A stretch of DNA of 64,000 nucleotides from an uncultured Saprospiraceae bacterium (GTDB lineage: Bacteria; Bacteroidota; Bacteroidia; Chitinophagales; Saprospiraceae): assembly GCA_938007965.1 (NCBI GenBank), contig CALLMH010000017.1:1-64000 (forward strand). Reading direction: 5' to 3'. Positions 9,790 to 19,626 of this stretch are shown piece after piece. The first letter of the stretch is position 1, and each line of letters starts with the position of its first letter. The position numbers and the translations under genes were made by a program. The notes beneath the pieces were generated by a model. The model worked only from the letters and a program-made list of their open reading frames with translations, was not told where the DNA came from and did not search any database.

Positions 9790-9794
9790 AGATG

Positions 9795-10289
9795 CTAATT
9801 GTAAACACCATATGCTAACCTCTCTAACTCATCCATCACAATCTCTACTCCAATCCCAATATCTAATAAACTCATAGGCGTGACATCACCAAGCCCTCTG
9901 ATAGACCTCCTGATCCAGACATTAAAAACTTCTAAATCACCAAACACCTCAATACCAAACCTATAGAGTCTTATCAACTCAAGTAGCTTCTCAGAAAGAT
10001 CAATATTAAGTGTTTCTTTTGATGATAATCGTCTTATAGTGCGACTATTTATATGCATAATATGGGCCATCTCATCTATATGAAACTCGGCCATCTCCAT
10101 GAAATCAATAAGCGTCTCATACCCAAGACCGTCTTTTACTACAGACAAAAAGCTATGCTTATCATCTCTCCCCACATCACCTATTACTTTGAGTGGCGAT
10201 GGCATATTATAATAAGCAGCTGCAGCTTCATTAGCTGAATGAGTGTCATCTAGATTATTGATATTATATTTTTTGATATCGTCTTTCAT
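9795..10289 (-). CDS. Xre/MbcA/ParS-type antitoxin (DUF2384)
   Basis: Partner antitoxin of the RES toxin. The 164-residue protein has an N-terminal Xre-like HTH region (about residues 50-110, ...AHIMHINSRTIRRLSSKE...) and a C-terminal toxin-binding domain containing VWIRRSIRGLG and the glycine-rich LLDIGIG motif. In this family the antitoxin C-terminus plugs the RES active site and the HTH represses its own promoter. A well-formed promoter and an inverted repeat lie directly upstream, consistent with autoregulation. First gene of a two-gene operon facing away from valS. Confidence 0.9.
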   Translation of the reverse strand: MKDDIKKYNINNLDDTHSANEAAAAYYNMPSPLKVIGDVGRDDKHSFLSVVKDGLGYETLIDFMEMAEFHIDEMAHIMHINSRTIRRLSSKETLNIDLSEKLLELIRLYRFGIEVFGDLEVFNVWIRRSIRGLGDVTPMSLLDIGIGVEIVMDELERLAYGVYN

Positions 10290-10305
10290 GATTACTTAAT
10301 TTAAC

Positions 10306-10349
10306 CAAATATACGTCTTATTTGTCGTTTTGTCAATTATTTTTTGACA
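10306..10349 (-). promoter_or_regulatory. Promoter and candidate operator of the RES/Xre operon
   Basis: On the minus strand, TTG (10336-10334), a 20-base spacer and TATATTTG (10313-10306) form a near-perfect Bacteroidota promoter. The -33 region is overlapped by an inverted repeat TGTCAA (10331-10336) N7 TTGACA (10344-10349), a plausible antitoxin binding site. Confidence 0.7.
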
Positions 10350-10476
10350 TTTATACAAATGTGTGCTAATATTATGAAATCCATTCTCAAAAATTGTGCT
10401 TTATTCAACAAATTAATTGACTTTTGTACTCAAATTTTAAAATTTGGTGTAGCAGCTAATCAAAAAATGGAGAATT

Positions 10477-13116
10477 ATGGAGATGTCAAAAAAATATACC
10501 CCGTCTGAAATAGAAGGAAAATGGTACGAACATTGGATGGAAAAGAACTACTTCCACTCTGAACCAGATGAAAGGGAAGCATATAGTATAGTCATACCTC
10601 CACCAAATGTCACAGGCGTCCTCCACATGGGACATATGCTCAATAATACGATACAAGACATCCTCATCCGAAAAGCTAGACTAGACGGAAAGAATGCTTG
10701 TTGGGTACCTGGAACGGATCATGCATCCATAGCTACTGAAGCCAAAGTCGTAAAACTCCTCAGAGAAAAAGGAATCAAAAAATCAGATCTAACGAGAGAA
10801 GAATTTCTACAACATGCATATGCTTGGAAAGAAGAATATGGGGGAAAAATACTAATGCAACTTAGACGACTGGGAGCATCATGTGACTGGGAACGAACTG
10901 CATTCACTATGGACGAAATCAGATCTGAAGGAGTACTCAAAGCATTCGTAGATCTATATAATAAAGGAAAACTATACAAAGGACTCCGCATGGTCAATTG
11001 GGACCCCGAAGCTCAGACCGTATTATCCAATGAAGAAGTAATACACAGTGACGAGACCACAGAACTATTCCATGTGAAATATCAGGTGGAAGGCACAGCA
11101 GATTATATTACAATCGCTACTACCAGACCAGAGACCATCATGGGTGATAGTGCAATAGCCGTTCATCCTGATGACCCACGATATACTGCCATGAAAGGTA
11201 AAAAAGTAATCGTACCAATGGTCAATCGGAGCATCCCTATAATATTTGATGATTACGTAGATATGGAGTTCGGTACAGGAGCCCTCAAAGTCACCCCAGC
11301 CCATGACGTAAACGATTATGAAATCGGAAAGCGACATAACCTTGAGGTGATTGATGTTATAAATGACAATGGCACTATCGCAGAAGCCGCTGGAATATTT
11401 ATTGGAGAAGATAGATTCAAAGCCAGGAAGTCAGTAAAAAAAGAATTAGACAAACTCGGTAATCTTGTATCCACCGAAAACTATAATCACTCCGTAGGAA
11501 GATCAGAAAGAACGAATGCCGTAGTAGAACCTAAGCTATCTAAACAATGGTATGTCAATATGGAATCTATCGTGAAACCTGCCTTGGATGCTGTCATGAC
11601 AGATGAAGTAGAGTTCTTTCCCAAAAATCAGAAAAATACCTACAGACACTGGATGGAAAACATCCGAGATTGGTGTATATCTCGTCAGCTTTGGTGGGGC
11701 CATAGGATCCCAGCATGGTACCTGGGTGAAGATACTTTCGTAGCTATGAATGCTGAAGAAGCACTCGCACAAGCGAAAGAAAAAACTGGAAACAATGATC
11801 TAACAATAGAAGACCTCAGACAAGATGAAGACGCTCTAGACACTTGGTTCTCATCTTGGTTGTGGCCAATCACTCTATTTGATGGATTCAACTCAAGAGA
11901 AGAATTAGACTATTACTACCCTACCTCTGTACTGGTTACTGGATGGGACATCATATTCCTCTGGGTAGCTCGTATGGTTATGGCTGGATATGAGTGGGAA
12001 GGCAAGCGACCATTCGACCATGTATACTTCACTGGAATGGTACGAGATCAGAAGCGTAGAAAAATGAGCAAATCACTGGGTAATAGTCCTGATGCGATTG
12101 GCCTTATCGATAAATACGGAGCGGATGGTGTCAGATTCGGCATGTTGAGTAGTTCCCCAGCTGGAGGAGACCTACTCTTCGATGAGAAACTATGCGATCA
12201 AGGAAGCAAATTCAGCATGAAACTATGGAGCGCCATGGGACTTCTCAAGAATCTAAAAATCGACGAATCCAAGAAACCAAATGATGTAGACCTTCTCGCT
12301 GCAAAATGGCTAACACATAAAATGAATGCTGTAGTAGCAGAGATAGAGCAAAACTTCAAAGAGTATCGCCTATCAGAAGCATTGACTACTTTATATTCGT
12401 TCGTATGGAATGACTTCTGTTCATGGTACTTGGAGATGGTAAAACCTCCATACGGTGAAGGAATAGCACCAGAGACGAGAAATATGGCTCTAGATATTTA
12501 TGAGCAAATCTGTATTATACTTCATCCGTTCATGCCATTTATCACGGAAGAGATATGGCACCTACTGAAAGAAAGAGCAGAAGGAGATGACTGTATTGTA
12601 AGCTCTTATCCAAAAGCCAATGAATACGATGCAGCATATCTAAAAATAATAGATCAAGCTAAGGATGTAATCAGTAATGTAAGAGATATCCGAAATAAAA
12701 ATGGTCTGAAAATGAAAGAAGAGCTTGATCTGTATGCCATTAAATCTGATACTATGACTACCCTCTTATCCACTGATGGCGTCTCTAATATGATCGTCAA
12801 ACTAGGAAATCTAAAAGGTATAACAATAACAGAGGACGAGAATGTGAATGGGGCAAGTTTTATATCAGGAACTGAAAAATTCATAGTTGGTATGGAACAA
12901 AATTTAGACATCGATGCAGAGATAGCCGAAAAAGAAAAGGAACTCGAATATCAAATAGGATTCGTAGGGAGTATCGATAAGAAGCTATCCAACGAAAGGT
13001 TCGTGAATAATGCACCTGAAGCCGTCGTAGCTAACGAAAGAAAAAAAATGTCCGACGGTGAAGCTAGAATTAAAATACTGAAAGAAGAAATAGAAAGATT
13101 AAGGGGTATGAAGTAG
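10477..13116 (+). CDS. valS: Valyl-tRNA synthetase
   Basis: Class I aminoacyl-tRNA synthetase charging tRNA-Val. Length 879 matches bacterial ValS. Seen in order: the HIGH-type motif HMGH at residues 50-53 in PPPNVTGVLHMGHMLNNT; the CP1 editing domain with TTRPETIMGDSAIAVHP; the WWGHRIPAWY region; DTWFSSWLWP; the KMSKS motif at 529-533; an anticodon-binding domain; and a C-terminal coiled coil (about 815-879) that contacts tRNA. Essential gene, followed by an intrinsic terminator, so probably monocistronic. Confidence 0.97.
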   Translation: MEMSKKYTPSEIEGKWYEHWMEKNYFHSEPDEREAYSIVIPPPNVTGVLHMGHMLNNTIQDILIRKARLDGKNACWVPGTDHASIATEAKVVKLLREKGIKKSDLTREEFLQHAYAWKEEYGGKILMQLRRLGASCDWERTAFTMDEIRSEGVLKAFVDLYNKGKLYKGLRMVNWDPEAQTVLSNEEVIHSDETTELFHVKYQVEGTADYITIATTRPETIMGDSAIAVHPDDPRYTAMKGKKVIVPMVNRSIPIIFDDYVDMEFGTGALKVTPAHDVNDYEIGKRHNLEVIDVINDNGTIAEAAGIFIGEDRFKARKSVKKELDKLGNLVSTENYNHSVGRSERTNAVVEPKLSKQWYVNMESIVKPALDAVMTDEVEFFPKNQKNTYRHWMENIRDWCISRQLWWGHRIPAWYLGEDTFVAMNAEEALAQAKEKTGNNDLTIEDLRQDEDALDTWFSSWLWPITLFDGFNSREELDYYYPTSVLVTGWDIIFLWVARMVMAGYEWEGKRPFDHVYFTGMVRDQKRRKMSKSLGNSPDAIGLIDKYGADGVRFGMLSSSPAGGDLLFDEKLCDQGSKFSMKLWSAMGLLKNLKIDESKKPNDVDLLAAKWLTHKMNAVVAEIEQNFKEYRLSEALTTLYSFVWNDFCSWYLEMVKPPYGEGIAPETRNMALDIYEQICIILHPFMPFITEEIWHLLKERAEGDDCIVSSYPKANEYDAAYLKIIDQAKDVISNVRDIRNKNGLKMKEELDLYAIKSDTMTTLLSTDGVSNMIVKLGNLKGITITEDENVNGASFISGTEKFIVGMEQNLDIDAEIAEKEKELEYQIGFVGSIDKKLSNERFVNNAPEAVVANERKKMSDGEARIKILKEEIERLRGMK

Positions 13117-13143
13117 TAATCATACTCTTTCGTAATAAAATAT

Positions 13144-13178
13144 AGCCCTCGATGCATTATTTGTTTCGGGGGCTTTTT
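13144..13178 (+). terminator. Intrinsic terminator of valS
   Basis: Nine-bp stem AGCCCTCGA (13144-13152) / TCGGGGGCT (13166-13174), one T-G wobble, 13-base loop, followed by TTTT. Confidence 0.85.
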
Positions 13179-13236
13179 ACGTCAATCAGGCATTTTGAAA
13201 ATCTATTGGATCAAATTCATAATAAACTCCAATAGC

Positions 13237-13267
13237 TAGGGATATTCGTTATTTACGGATATCCCTA
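13237..13267. repeat. Palindromic hairpin repeat, copy 1
   Basis: Thirteen-bp stem TAGGGATATTCGT / ACGGATATCCCTA with loop TATTT. A 27-base core (13240-13266) is repeated exactly at 29824-29850. No T tract follows, so it is not an obvious terminator. It lies between the convergent ends of valS and the Omp28-like gene. Confidence 0.75.
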
Positions 13268-13384
13268 TTTATTGCTGCCATTTTTATAATCTAATTAGGA
13301 TCATCTCCTTTATAAGACTATATTCTATTAGTAATAACATAATCATTACTGCATTCAGAAGCTTATACTCTAGCTATAATATAT

Positions 13385-13419
13385 AAAAAAGAGGATAGCA
13401 CAATTAAGCACTACCCTCT
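13385..13419 (-). terminator. Intrinsic terminator of the Omp28-like T9SS gene
   Basis: On the minus strand AGAGGGTAG (13419-13411) pairs with CTATCCTCT (13398-13390) including one G-U pair, and is followed by six T (13390-13385). Confidence 0.7.
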
Positions 13420-13443
13420 ATATATCTTAAAAAGTACTTGTGA

Positions 13444-15396
13444 TTACTTAATCACTGACACCTTTTGAGTTGATATTCTATCACCAGCAATTACTTTGAA
13501 TACATATGTTCCAATAGCAAATTCTGATACATCAAAGTTTACATTTTGCTTTCCAGCTACGATACCTAGATTTCTCTTAGCTACCAATTGGCCATTTAGA
13601 TTTGTAACTTCGATAGCTACATCCGCAGCACTTCCAACATTTATTTCTACGTTAGTATAAACAGATGCAGGACTTGGATATACAGAAGCTAAACTAGCAT
13701 CAAATACCTCAGTTGTAGAAGTTCCAATAGATAATAGACCACTAGCGATTGCATCATTATACTTCATTGACTTTGCATTTACAATTTCCCCAGAAGAATT
13801 AGTCACAATAGCTATCATATGCATATTATCTTTATTCCACGTACTGTTCATACTGAAGCTTCCCATTTCTTGAATGTAAGATTCACCCGCAGCATAGTTT
13901 CCAGAAATAGCTTCTTCGCCATTAAAACCACCTACAAGCGCTCTACCTACATGTGCATAAGGCCATAAGTTTGAGTCAAAAGCAGTTCCGAACAATTCGA
14001 ATCCTCCCATAGCACCGTTTGCTCCGCCAGAATAATTATTTGCTTGAGTCCATTGTTCTCCAGCACCATTTTCACCAGCAAGCTCGTCTTCTGTAAGGAT
14101 TACTGCAACATTATAATTTGCAGAAGGATTATCTTCCATTACTCTAACTCTTACATTAGAAGTCATAGATGAACCATTTTCTTCAGCACCTAATTCTACG
14201 ATAACTTCTGGTGCAGTCATCATATTTGAAACAGACGGAGCAACAATATCACCTGGATCTAATACGCTCTCTCTATTAAAGATTACAGATGGGAATCCTG
14301 TAAAATTAGGGAAACTAGTAATCGCATTATCATATGCAGGAAGTACCATTGGATCATTTGCTCCATTGTGTACAGCTATACCAACAAAGTTATCTCCAAA
14401 TCTCTTTGACATCTCATCTAGATATACAGTACCTCTTGGACACCATGGACACCATGTACCTGTAGCTTCTTCTACCACTACAGCTTTATCAGGATGCACA
14501 GCTATAGGCTGGAAGTTAATCGTCGCACTATTATCAGATACGTCCTCATCCTCTACTCCTTCTTCGTTTACATTATTTACAATAACCATTACAGAAGAAT
14601 TATCTTCTCCTGTATTTACTTTTTCTTCGAGTACATATCTCACGCCTTCTCCTTTCTCGATGTTTAGTCCACTGAAAGACTGAGTAGTAGATGCACCTTC
14701 ATTCACCATAGTTACATCAAATGAAGTAACTGGTTCATAACCATTATTGAAGAATATCCCTTCAACTGTGTAATCTACATTCTGACCACATGTATTTAAT
14801 GTAGTCCCACCATTTACTGTCATGAAATAGCTTCTTCTTGCAGAATTAATAGGAGTATCACTAATTGTAATATCATCAATACCGACTCCATAATTCCAAG
14901 CTGCACCATCGACATACTCAAATGCTAGCTTAACATTATTACCAGCAAAATCATCAACACTTACAAGCTCGAAATCCCAAGTAACAGCACCATAGTTCCT
15001 AACTTGGCTCCAAGAAGCACCATCATCAAATGAAGCGTACACAATAAATGATTCATCCGCTCCACCATAATCAGCATCTAGAAAATAAAGATTTAGTTCC
15101 ATAAAAACAGAACCTGTAACAGTTGTAAGATCAATATTTCCAGTTTCCATTCTACCGTTTCCAACATGCGCATTACCAAGTCCATCATCGTTGAAAGCCA
15201 TAATATTGGATGTATTCCCAGCTAATGTAAAAAACTGAGAAGCTAATGATTCAGCAGTTCCATATGCCCATTCTCCAGTAATAGTCCAATCAGATGGCTG
15301 TCCAGATTCAAAATCTTCAGAAAAATAGGTAGTCTGTGCTGACACAGCCCCTACGAATAAAAATGCCGTTAAGACAAAAAGTAAAAATTTTTTCAT
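13444..15396 (-). CDS. T9SS-secreted Omp28-like protein with thioredoxin-type CPWC
   Basis: Predicted secreted or cell-surface protein. I place the start at the ATG at 15396 (22 codons inside the longest frame) because it opens a clean signal peptide, MKKFLLFVLTAFLFVGAVSAQ. The N-terminal third (YFSEDFESGQPSDWTIT...) resembles a choice-of-anchor/jelly-roll beta-sandwich. The middle contains VEEATGTWCPWCPRG, the thioredoxin-like CxxC segment typical of Omp28 family proteins. The end (YPSPASVYTNVEINV ... FKVIAGDRISTQKVSVIK) is a T9SS type A sorting domain. Single gene with its own terminator. Function unknown; redox or adhesion roles are inference. Confidence 0.85.
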   Translation of the reverse strand: MKKFLLFVLTAFLFVGAVSAQTTYFSEDFESGQPSDWTITGEWAYGTAESLASQFFTLAGNTSNIMAFNDDGLGNAHVGNGRMETGNIDLTTVTGSVFMELNLYFLDADYGGADESFIVYASFDDGASWSQVRNYGAVTWDFELVSVDDFAGNNVKLAFEYVDGAAWNYGVGIDDITISDTPINSARRSYFMTVNGGTTLNTCGQNVDYTVEGIFFNNGYEPVTSFDVTMVNEGASTTQSFSGLNIEKGEGVRYVLEEKVNTGEDNSSVMVIVNNVNEEGVEDEDVSDNSATINFQPIAVHPDKAVVVEEATGTWCPWCPRGTVYLDEMSKRFGDNFVGIAVHNGANDPMVLPAYDNAITSFPNFTGFPSVIFNRESVLDPGDIVAPSVSNMMTAPEVIVELGAEENGSSMTSNVRVRVMEDNPSANYNVAVILTEDELAGENGAGEQWTQANNYSGGANGAMGGFELFGTAFDSNLWPYAHVGRALVGGFNGEEAISGNYAAGESYIQEMGSFSMNSTWNKDNMHMIAIVTNSSGEIVNAKSMKYNDAIASGLLSIGTSTTEVFDASLASVYPSPASVYTNVEINVGSAADVAIEVTNLNGQLVAKRNLGIVAGKQNVNFDVSEFAIGTYVFKVIAGDRISTQKVSVIK

Positions 15397-15942
15397 AGTA
15401 TAATAAGTTTTAAAATAGATAATAGTTATTAAATAGATGTAAACATAAATTACGTAACCCACAAAATATTATTTGTTGTCGAAAACAAATATAAATTGTA
15501 ATCTTTGCTTATGTTATAATCAATCGACTTTGCGAAAATAGAAAAATTTATACTATACTCGACATTCAGTAGCTGAAATAAGTCTCACAGAAGACTTTAA
15601 GAATTATTTGTCTACAGACAATAATCTCTTCACTAAACAATTAGACTTACTCATAAAAAAACATCTTACAAATGATATGTGTTAATGACCTCTACTTCTT
15701 ACATAAAACCAAATTAAATTTTGAAATAAAAAGGATAACATATAGAATACTAGCAAAGACGAAAGTGCTGTACATTAGAAAATTCTAATTATTATTAAAA
15801 AAATAATCTCATATTTAAACCGAAATTAAATTTTAGAAAAGTCGAAATCTATTTTTTTCTACACCCTTACAAAAATTAAAAGACTAACTAATCATCAGAA
15901 CCTCTCAAAATCATAATACTCTCCAATACTAAAACAATCCAT
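15397..15942. other. AT-rich gap between divergent genes
   Basis: Divergent intergenic region of about 545 bases that must hold the promoters of the Omp28-like gene and of the FAD oxidoreductase. No clear TTG / TAnnTTTG pair stands out. It includes a 47-codon open frame without ATG (15542-15685), discussed under findings. Confidence 0.5.
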
Positions 15943-17286
15943 ATGAAGCATACAGTAATAATAGGAAACGGCATAGCAGGGACCACAGCAGCTCGATGGC
16001 TAAGAAAACTAAGTGATCAGAAAATAACTATGATCTCCTCAGAAACAGATCACTTCTTCTCACGTACTGCGCTCATGTACATATATATGGGTCATATGAG
16101 ATTCGAGGATACTAAACCTTACGAAGATTGGTTCTGGGATAAAAACAGAATAGAACTCGTAAAAGACCATGTAAACACTATAAGCTACAAAAATAAGACG
16201 CTTGGACTTGAGTCGGGTAAAGAAATAGTATACGATAACCTCATCCTAGCCTTGGGATCCAAGTCTAATATGTTTGGGTGGCCAGGTCAAGACTTAGAAG
16301 GCGTGGGTGGACTGTACAATTTTCAAGATCTCGAAAAGATGGAAAAATATTCGCCAAACTTAAAGCGTGCTGTAATATGCGGTGGTGGATTAATCGGCAT
16401 AGAGATGGCGGAAATGTTTCATTCTCGAAACATACAAGTGACAATGCTCGTAAGAGAAAACAGCTACTGGAATAATGTCCTCCCCCCTGATGAATCTCAA
16501 ATGGTAAGCGATCACATCAAAAAAAATCACATCGACCTTCGACTAGGGGTAAATCTAGGAGAAATAAAAGATGATGGATCAGGAAAAGCTAAGTCAGTAA
16601 TCATCAAAGAAACAGGAGAAGAAATACCATGCGGATACGTGGGCCTTACCGCAGGAGTAAGTCCTAATGTAGGATGGCTCAAAGAATCAGATCTAGAAAT
16701 AGAACGAGGTATCATGGTCGATAATAACCTAACCACAAATATACCCGACGTCTATGCCATAGGAGATTGCGCTCAACTAAGAACACCCAAACCAGGCAGA
16801 AGAAACATAGAAGCTATATGGTACACAGGAAGGATGATGGGAGAAACAGTAGCCTACAACATCACTGGTAAGCAGGTGGATTATGATCCTGGCATATGGT
16901 TCAATAGTGCAAAATTTATAGATATGGAATATCAAGTATATGGAGATATGCCAGCAAAACATGATGAAAATACGGAATCTCTCTTCTGGAAACATTCCGA
17001 CAATGAAAAAAGTGTACGAATCAACTATGATAGTACGTCGAAAGTCGTAAAAGGATTTAATCTTTTTGGCATTAGATATAGACATGAAGTCTGTGAGAAA
17101 TGGATCAAAGAACAAACTCAAATAGAAACAGTAATCCAAAACCTAGGACTGGCAAACTTTGATCCTGAATTCTACAAACAGTATGAAGGAGAAATCGTCA
17201 AACAATACAATCAAAAAACGGGAAGTCAACTGACTCTCAAAAAGAAAAGAGGACTCCGTAATGTCTTGGCATTCTTAAAATCTTAA
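15943..17286 (+). CDS. FAD/NAD(P)-dependent pyridine nucleotide oxidoreductase
   Basis: Predicted flavoprotein that moves electrons from NAD(P)H to an iron-sulfur partner. Two Rossmann folds are visible: the FAD site VIIGNGIAGTTAARWL at residues 5-20, and an NAD(P) site AVICGGGLIGIEMAEMF at about 145-160. The second FAD motif DVYAIGDCAQ is at about 270. The fold is that of rubredoxin/nitrite-reductase-type reductases; no extra iron-sulfur or rubredoxin domain is present. It is 45 bases upstream of a membrane polyferredoxin gene, so the two probably form one electron-transfer unit. The acceptor is unknown. Confidence 0.82.
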   Translation: MKHTVIIGNGIAGTTAARWLRKLSDQKITMISSETDHFFSRTALMYIYMGHMRFEDTKPYEDWFWDKNRIELVKDHVNTISYKNKTLGLESGKEIVYDNLILALGSKSNMFGWPGQDLEGVGGLYNFQDLEKMEKYSPNLKRAVICGGGLIGIEMAEMFHSRNIQVTMLVRENSYWNNVLPPDESQMVSDHIKKNHIDLRLGVNLGEIKDDGSGKAKSVIIKETGEEIPCGYVGLTAGVSPNVGWLKESDLEIERGIMVDNNLTTNIPDVYAIGDCAQLRTPKPGRRNIEAIWYTGRMMGETVAYNITGKQVDYDPGIWFNSAKFIDMEYQVYGDMPAKHDENTESLFWKHSDNEKSVRINYDSTSKVVKGFNLFGIRYRHEVCEKWIKEQTQIETVIQNLGLANFDPEFYKQYEGEIVKQYNQKTGSQLTLKKKRGLRNVLAFLKS

Positions 17287-17331
17287 CCTACAAATTAGAT
17301 TATTCTTCAATTACCAACTCAAAAAAATACA

Positions 17332-19122
17332 ATGAAATTAATTCAAAATATAGGCTTGTGTTTGTTTATCGCATCACTTTTGGTTTTCACAGGAATGCTT
17401 GGTCTAGGCACGCAAAAGTTCAACACCTCTGAAATCCCAGGTAAAAATGAATATCACAAAGCCGCTTTAAAAAAAGCAATAGAACAGACTGGCTACGCTG
17501 ATCAAGAATTTGGTAATATCCAATTCGTATCAAAAGTCAAAGAAATAGTGACAATCGCAAATAAAAATCAAGAGGATAGTTTTAAAAAAGATGGACTTCC
17601 TCCAGGTGTTGGAGAGTGGGATTTCAGATTTGGTGGGTCAGCTGGAGATTATATCAATAAACTTACGAGTAGCTCTATAAATGATGGACCTGTCCAAGAT
17701 AATCCGTGGTTATTTTTCTTTCTTACCTTCGGATTAGCAATTATTGGTGGTCTATTATTTATAGTTCCGAAGTTCTTTGAATCGCCAGGAATAAAGCATA
17801 ATGGCATATATCATGACTCCTTGACTAGAGGTCTGAAGTTCAATTTAAGAACAGGCCTCCTCATCTTTACGACTATAGCCGTTATTGTCTATGGATTTAT
17901 AAGAGAAGGCAATCTATTTTGGCCAATAGTCACCGCTGTAATAGGGGTTTTGATCACATACTTTGTATTCATAAAAGAGAGATCGAAGGAAAATAATCCT
18001 CAAAGATCAGCATCACCAATCCACACAGGATGGCTGGGTGTAATTGCAGGATTTATTCTTATAGGCTTCTATATACTTCTCTATTGGAAACCGGAATATA
18101 TCAACAACTGGGTCACTATGGTCACTCCTCTAAGCGAACTCCTAAATGGGGGACAAGCTAGTCGATGGTTCCTTTATGGTCTTATGTATACGATCATCAT
18201 GTTGGTCATGGGCATAAGAATGCTCGCCAAATATCAACATAACAAATACCAAAGAGTAAGAACTTATTCTGTAATGTTTTTTCAGACTTCATTTGCATTT
18301 TTGATTCCTCAGATCTTAGCAAAATTCAATATGCCAGCTCCTGATTTAAAAAACATGTGGCCTCTTGACTATTCATTCTTTTTTGACTACCGATTAGACG
18401 AATTAATAAAGAGCGGTAATATTGGGATTTTTATGTTAGTATGGGGCATTGTCTTATTTTCGATAGGTGTACCCGTTTTCGTATTTTTCTTTGGTAAGCG
18501 ATGGTACTGCAGCTGGGTCTGTGGATGTGGTGGATTAGCTGAGACTATGGGAGATCCATTCCGACAGTTATCTGATAAGAGTATGCGAGCTTGGAAGTAC
18601 GAAAGATATATCATACATGGGGTGATGGTGGCCGCTGTCGTGATGACTATAGGCGTTCTATACACCTACTTTACAGGCAGTTACAGTATATTAGGCTTCA
18701 ATACAGCAAGCCTCAAATCTTGGTATGGATTCTTCATCGGTGCAGGCTTTGCAGGAATTGTTGGAACAGGATTTTACCCGTTGATGGGAAATAGGGTTTG
18801 GTGTCGATTTGGCTGTCCACTCGCCGGATACCTAGGTCTGATCCAACGATTCAGATCTAAATTTAGAATCACGACTAATGGTGGACAATGTATCTCTTGT
18901 GGCAATTGCTCGACGTACTGTGAGATGGGTATTGACGTAAGATCATATGCACAAAAAGGACAAGACATCGTGCGATCAAGTTGTGTGGGATGTGGTGTAT
19001 GTTCTGCCGTATGCCCAAGAGGTGTGTTGAGATTAGAAAATGGACCCAATACAGATTCAAGTAGAACAGAAGAATTAAGAACCATCCATATCAGTGAAGG
19101 CGAAATCAAAATACTAAGCTAA
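17332..19122 (+). CDS. Membrane polyferredoxin (NapH/NosR/CcoG-like 4Fe-4S protein)
   Basis: Integral membrane electron carrier. The 596-residue protein begins with a membrane anchor and an extra-cytoplasmic segment of about 90 residues, then several membrane helices. NapH/NosR-type cysteine pairs occur at WYCSWVCGCG and VWCRFGCPLAG. The C-terminal soluble part has two 4Fe-4S motifs: CISCGNCSTYC (Cys520, 523, 526, 530) and CVGCGVCSAVCP (Cys551, 554, 557, 561). Family members link quinone or flavin electrons across the membrane. With the FAD oxidoreductase upstream it likely oxidises NAD(P)H and feeds an unidentified partner; no terminal reductase is nearby. Confidence 0.83.
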   Translation: MKLIQNIGLCLFIASLLVFTGMLGLGTQKFNTSEIPGKNEYHKAALKKAIEQTGYADQEFGNIQFVSKVKEIVTIANKNQEDSFKKDGLPPGVGEWDFRFGGSAGDYINKLTSSSINDGPVQDNPWLFFFLTFGLAIIGGLLFIVPKFFESPGIKHNGIYHDSLTRGLKFNLRTGLLIFTTIAVIVYGFIREGNLFWPIVTAVIGVLITYFVFIKERSKENNPQRSASPIHTGWLGVIAGFILIGFYILLYWKPEYINNWVTMVTPLSELLNGGQASRWFLYGLMYTIIMLVMGIRMLAKYQHNKYQRVRTYSVMFFQTSFAFLIPQILAKFNMPAPDLKNMWPLDYSFFFDYRLDELIKSGNIGIFMLVWGIVLFSIGVPVFVFFFGKRWYCSWVCGCGGLAETMGDPFRQLSDKSMRAWKYERYIIHGVMVAAVVMTIGVLYTYFTGSYSILGFNTASLKSWYGFFIGAGFAGIVGTGFYPLMGNRVWCRFGCPLAGYLGLIQRFRSKFRITTNGGQCISCGNCSTYCEMGIDVRSYAQKGQDIVRSSCVGCGVCSAVCPRGVLRLENGPNTDSSRTEELRTIHISEGEIKILS

Positions 19123-19258
19123 GATAGGAATACCTAAATTATTACTCTACGTCCACCAACCAATGAGATTGGATTTTTTGAGATTTTTTCTATACCCAAA
19201 AAGTATAATTGAGATCATTGGGCGAAGGGACCTTCTTATGCAAAAAATCGTCTATTTT

Positions 19259-19591
19259 ATGAATCTAACGCTAGAATCAGAAAATAAAAAGATCAAGATA
19301 GTAGTAATCGGAAAGGTACAAGGCGTAGCTTTCCGATACTATACAAAGATGAAAGCTGATGAACTAGGTCTGACGGGCAGTGTCCAAAACATGGAAGATG
19401 GAAGTGTCGTCATATTCGCAATGGGACAGAAGAAACAAATAGATGTAATGACTGCATGGTGCCATATCGGGTCACCTGCATCCTACGTCTCTGAAGTACT
19501 CGTTCATGAAATCCGAATCGAGGATACTCAGCTTTCCTCTGATGATGAAATGCCACCCTCAGAACGGTTTATTATTTTGAGAGCCAGTTAA
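19259..19591 (+). CDS. acyP: Acylphosphatase
   Basis: Hydrolyses acyl phosphates such as carbamoyl phosphate or 1,3-bisphosphoglycerate. The core IVVIGKVQGVAFRYY contains the family phosphate loop with the catalytic Arg, and LTGSVQNMEDGSV carries the catalytic Asn. The longest frame starts at 19163, but acylphosphatases are about 90-100 residues, so I choose the ATG at 19259, giving 110 residues; the 32 upstream codons look non-coding. A C-terminal extension of about 15 residues is present. No functional link to its neighbours is visible. Confidence 0.9.
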   Translation: MNLTLESENKKIKIVVIGKVQGVAFRYYTKMKADELGLTGSVQNMEDGSVVIFAMGQKKQIDVMTAWCHIGSPASYVSEVLVHEIRIEDTQLSSDDEMPPSERFIILRAS

Positions 19592-19626
19592 TTTGATGTA
19601 ACTTGGATCTGAATATACTGTAAGCC

